A DNA stretch of 24,201 nucleotides from a virus: IMG/VR virus record IMGVR_UViG_3300024520_000487, positions 1 to 24,201 of that record; one strand, given 5' to 3'. The notes beneath the pieces are model-generated. The model saw only the letters and a list, made by a program, of their open reading frames with translations, had not been told where the DNA came from and searched no databases. Positions 22,796 through 24,201 of the stretch are shown here, in pieces. Each line of letters opens with the position of its first letter. Position 1 is the first letter of the stretch. Made by a program: the position numbers and the translations under genes.

Positions 22796-23427
22796 CAAGC
22801 ATCCCCGTCGGCCACGATGTCGTCAGAGGCCCCCACGTCGTCCCCAGAGGCATCAGAAACATCCCCAGAGGGTCCGATGGCCCTAGAATCGACTGACGCC
22901 GCTGTAGAAGCTTGAATACCCAGACCATTATTGCCAGCCCGCTCATTATACAGATTCCAAATCTCATCATCCGACAACTCATCCAACGCAATCTCCGAAA
23001 CATCCTTAGTGGTCAACAAATCGGGCTTACCGGTAAACGCATGATACACACCAACAGCCTTTAGGAACTCTCGGGCCGCTTCCAAACGCAGACGAGCAGT
23101 ACCCTGCTCGTCCTGGACCGTCTCGTAAATATAGTTGATCACATTTGAAATGCGGGCAGGATCGCCCGCATGATGCAAAACCATCCAACGAACAGCCTGC
23201 TGAACCTTCGGGTCCTTCGCCCACCGCCAGCCGGTAACCTCACTGACACCCAACTGGACACAAAGCTCGGCACGAGTCTGCGGATTCCGATACTTCTCAG
23301 GCGTAGCCTCCCACGCAACAAACATCACCTGACGCTCATTCAAAGACTGCTGTGCCTTCTGCAAAGACACGAGAGAAGGACGACCACCACTGGTTTGCCT
23401 AGGAACACCCACGTATGTAACCTCCAT
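22795..23427 (-). CDS. terS: Terminase small subunit, 210 aa
   Basis: Residues about 45-80 form a helix-turn-helix: NPQTRAELCVQLGVSEVTGW, then RWAKDPKVQQAV. This is the DNA-recognition domain of small terminases of the phBC6A51 type. A central helical region (residues about 90-130) would mediate oligomer formation, and the C-terminus is acidic and Ser/Asp/Ala-rich. I choose ATG 23427 (MEVTYVGVPRQ) with AGAAAG upstream. A longer frame would place the conserved 27-bp element at 23435-23461 inside the gene, which argues for the shorter start. It is translationally coupled to terL. It is the first gene of the late operon and is preceded by a large non-coding region where its DNA target may lie. 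Confidence 0.85.
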   Translation of the reverse strand: MEVTYVGVPRQTSGGRPSLVSLQKAQQSLNERQVMFVAWEATPEKYRNPQTRAELCVQLGVSEVTGWRWAKDPKVQQAVRWMVLHHAGDPARISNVINYIYETVQDEQGTARLRLEAAREFLKAVGVYHAFTGKPDLLTTKDVSEIALDELSDDEIWNLYNERAGNNGLGIQASTAASVDSRAIGPSGDVSDASGDDVGASDDIVADGDA

Positions 23428-23434
23428 TACTTTC

Positions 23435-23461
23435 TGTCTATATACAGCAAACAATGTCCCA
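23435..23461 (-). promoter_or_regulatory. 27-bp promoter-like element upstream of the small terminase
   Basis: The minus strand begins TGGGACATTGTTTGCTGT and ends ATATAGACA. It matches 19 of 27 positions of the scaffold copy, keeping TGGGAC, TTTGCT and TAG. It ends 7 bases before the terS ATG, so a transcript from it would have an extremely short leader. Confidence 0.5.
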
Positions 23462-23548
23462 GACACAGACACGGCGAGCGACAGCGAGCCGGGCCAAACC
23501 ACAAAACCAAGTTAACAAAAAACCAACAACCTACCAACAACCCACAAC

Positions 23549-23668
23549 GTTAACTAGTTAACGTTTAACTTCTTCGTAAGAAGAAGTTAAACACCTACCA
23601 AGTTAACTAGTTAACGTTTAACTTCTTCTCACGAAGAAGTTAAACACCTACTAAGTTAACTAGTTAAC
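23549..23668. repeat. 53-bp tandem repeat with palindrome and hairpin
   Basis: The palindrome GTTAACTAGTTAAC occurs at 23549, 23602 and 23655, exactly 53 bp apart. After each of the first two comes a perfect 13-bp hairpin, GTTTAACTTCTTC with its complement, at 23563-23592 and 23616-23645. The stems are identical but the 4-base loops differ (GTAA and TCAC). The third unit stops after the palindrome. Confidence 0.9.
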
Positions 23669-23670
23669 CA

Positions 23671-23697
23671 ATACACGTAAAGACAAAAACCGTCCCA
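23671..23697 (-). promoter_or_regulatory. Possible fourth, diverged 27-bp promoter-like element
   Basis: The minus strand begins TGGGACGGTTTTTGTCTTTAC and lies next to the 53-bp repeats, oriented toward them and terS. Fifteen of 27 positions match the scaffold copy without gaps, strongest at TGGGACG-N-T-N-TTTG. It may be real or a by-product of local A/C richness. Confidence 0.3.
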
Positions 23698-23759
23698 ACC
23701 ACAAAACCCCAGCAACAACCCACAAAACCACCCAAAACACACACACAACACCAAAAACT

Positions 23760-23797
23760 TAACACAAACATGACAAAGAAATAACACAAACATGACA
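23760..23797. repeat. Two direct repeats of 16 bp in the A/C-rich tract
   Basis: TAACACAAACATGACA occurs at 23760-23775 and 23782-23797, a 22-bp period (two helical turns). It could be a protein-binding pair. Confidence 0.6.
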
Positions 23798-23935
23798 CAC
23801 CACACACCAAACACACAACCAACCGCAACCACACAACACACAAACCAACCCCCAAAACACACCAAAAACAACCCAAAAACACACAAACCCAACCAACCCG
23901 CCTAAGTCCCAAACCAAAGAATCATATAGGGTTAA

Positions 23936-23961
23936 GGGGGGTAGGCCCCCCGTATACCCCC
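23936..23961. repeat. G-run/C-run inverted repeat at the composition switch
   Basis: Six G, TAGG, six C, then GTATA and five C. GGGGGTA (23937-23943) can pair with TACCCCC (23955-23961), or the G6 and C6 runs with each other. It could be a terminator for a rightward or leftward unit, or part of a cohesive-end site. Confidence 0.55.
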
Positions 23962-24038
23962 TGTTGGTAGGTGCGTCAGTTCACCGGTCAACCTCGCCCC
24001 ACCGACCGGCAAGTAAGCTGCGAACCAGCCAACCCAAC

Positions 24039-24124
24039 GGTCAGACGGTAGGTAACCGTTGGGGTCAGACGGTAGGTGACCGTTGGGGTCTGTTGGGTCT
24101 GTCGGGGTCTGTTGGGTCTGTTGG
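24039..24124. repeat. Tandem 24-bp and 9-bp G/T-rich repeats
   Basis: Two 24-bp units (24039-24062 and 24063-24086) differ at one base (GGTAACC versus GGTGACC) and are followed by four copies of about 9 bp, GGTCTGTTG. CCCAACGGT (24033-24041) and ACCGTTGGG (24055-24063) form a 9-bp inverted repeat across the first unit. Confidence 0.75.
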
Positions 24125-24146
24125 GCTGGGTTCGTGGTGGTGGGCT

Positions 24147-24162
24147 GACCGAACGTTCGGTC
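24147..24162. promoter_or_regulatory. Perfect 16-bp palindrome
   Basis: GACCGAACGTTCGGTC is a perfect inverted repeat near the right edge, of the size of an operator for a dimeric repressor. No second copy is seen in the window. Confidence 0.5.
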
Positions 24163-24201
24163 GGTTTGTCTCTGGTCTGTCCTGAGGTTTGTATCTGTTT
24201 T

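Larger units (their letters stand above)
23462..24201. other. Non-coding control region beyond the small terminase
   Basis: About 740 bp hold no credible gene. From left to right: a 53-bp tandem repeat array (23549-23668), a possible fourth 27-bp element (23671-23697), a G-poor A/C-rich tract (about 23670-23900), a G-run/C-run inverted repeat (23936-23961), then G/T-rich short repeats (24039-24124) and a 16-bp palindrome (24147-24162). It may contain the packaging start site, a replication origin, or the boundary with a rightward early region. Confidence 0.7.

Noticed and set aside
23428-23502. Longer small-terminase start adding 25 residues
   Set aside because: The extension is unlike terminase N-termini, overlaps the conserved 27-bp element and starts at a non-ATG codon; ATG 23427 fits better.
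23549-23668. Reading the 53-bp array as a small CRISPR
   Set aside because: There are no unique spacers; the whole 53-bp unit repeats, and no cas gene is nearby.
23656-23912. Overlapping minus-strand open frames of about 80 aa rich in Val, Cys, Phe, Trp and Gly
   Set aside because: They arise from the G/T-rich composition of the minus strand in this tract. No ribosome site and no plausible protein pattern apart from low complexity.
23964-24185. Plus-strand open frame of 73 aa over the G/T repeats
   Set aside because: Its sequence simply translates the 24-bp and 9-bp repeats, starts at a non-ATG codon without ribosome site, and has no family resemblance.

Overview
The window is the structural and packaging arm of a tailed double-stranded DNA phage genome (Caudoviricetes). 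Every convincing gene is on the minus strand, so the operon reads from about 23.4 kb down to position 1 and continues past the left edge. The virion genes point to a short-tailed (podovirus) particle: portal, scaffold, HK97-type capsid, a gp4-like adaptor, a beta-propeller nozzle protein, several fibre and spike proteins, three low-complexity internal-virion-like proteins and a very large (>1283 aa) internal protein. No tape-measure, tail-tube or sheath gene is seen. No lysogeny genes are visible. The host cannot be read from the sequence. A bacterium with a CCA-adding enzyme is implied, because 9 of the 26 tRNA genes do not encode CCA.

Layout in transcription order: a non-coding control region (about 24.2-23.43 kb); small and large terminase; a small Cys4 protein; portal; an array of 26 tRNA genes (18.93-16.14 kb) interrupted once by a 110-aa structural gene; scaffold; major capsid; a strong terminator; a 53-aa two-helix membrane protein; a 92-aa AT-hook-like protein; a beta-helix spike; a 127-aa tail protein; a 729-aa fibre with ten 21-aa repeats; a 49-aa protein; head-tail adaptor; nozzle; tail fibre; three internal-virion-type proteins; and the giant protein. 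Most late genes overlap by 1, 4 or 8 bases, often as TGATG, so translation is probably coupled.

Three transcription-related systems stand out. First, a 27-bp element (TGGGAC-N2-T-N-TTTGCT core, ending TTAGGGA in two copies) lies upstream of terminase, of the Cys4/portal pair and of scaffold/capsid, with a weaker fourth copy further upstream. It does not look like a sigma-70 promoter and resembles a phage single-subunit RNA polymerase promoter. Second, a palindrome ATTCT-N3-AGAAT occurs six times, four of them at gene boundaries, and at two boundaries it has an extra half-site exactly 11 bp away. Third, a control region beyond the small terminase contains a 53-bp tandem repeat built from a 14-bp palindrome plus a 13-bp-stem hairpin. 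It is followed by a G-poor tract, and at about 23.93 kb the strand composition switches to G/T-rich repeats.

The tRNA array has anticodons for all 20 amino acids, mostly one U34 tRNA per four-codon box, leaving chiefly AUA, UUA and AGA without a matching tRNA. Several members are structurally odd: both leucine tRNAs have short variable loops, three have collapsed D-arms, and tRNA-His has no encoded G-1. Assignments come from reading and hand-folding the sequence; no database search was run.
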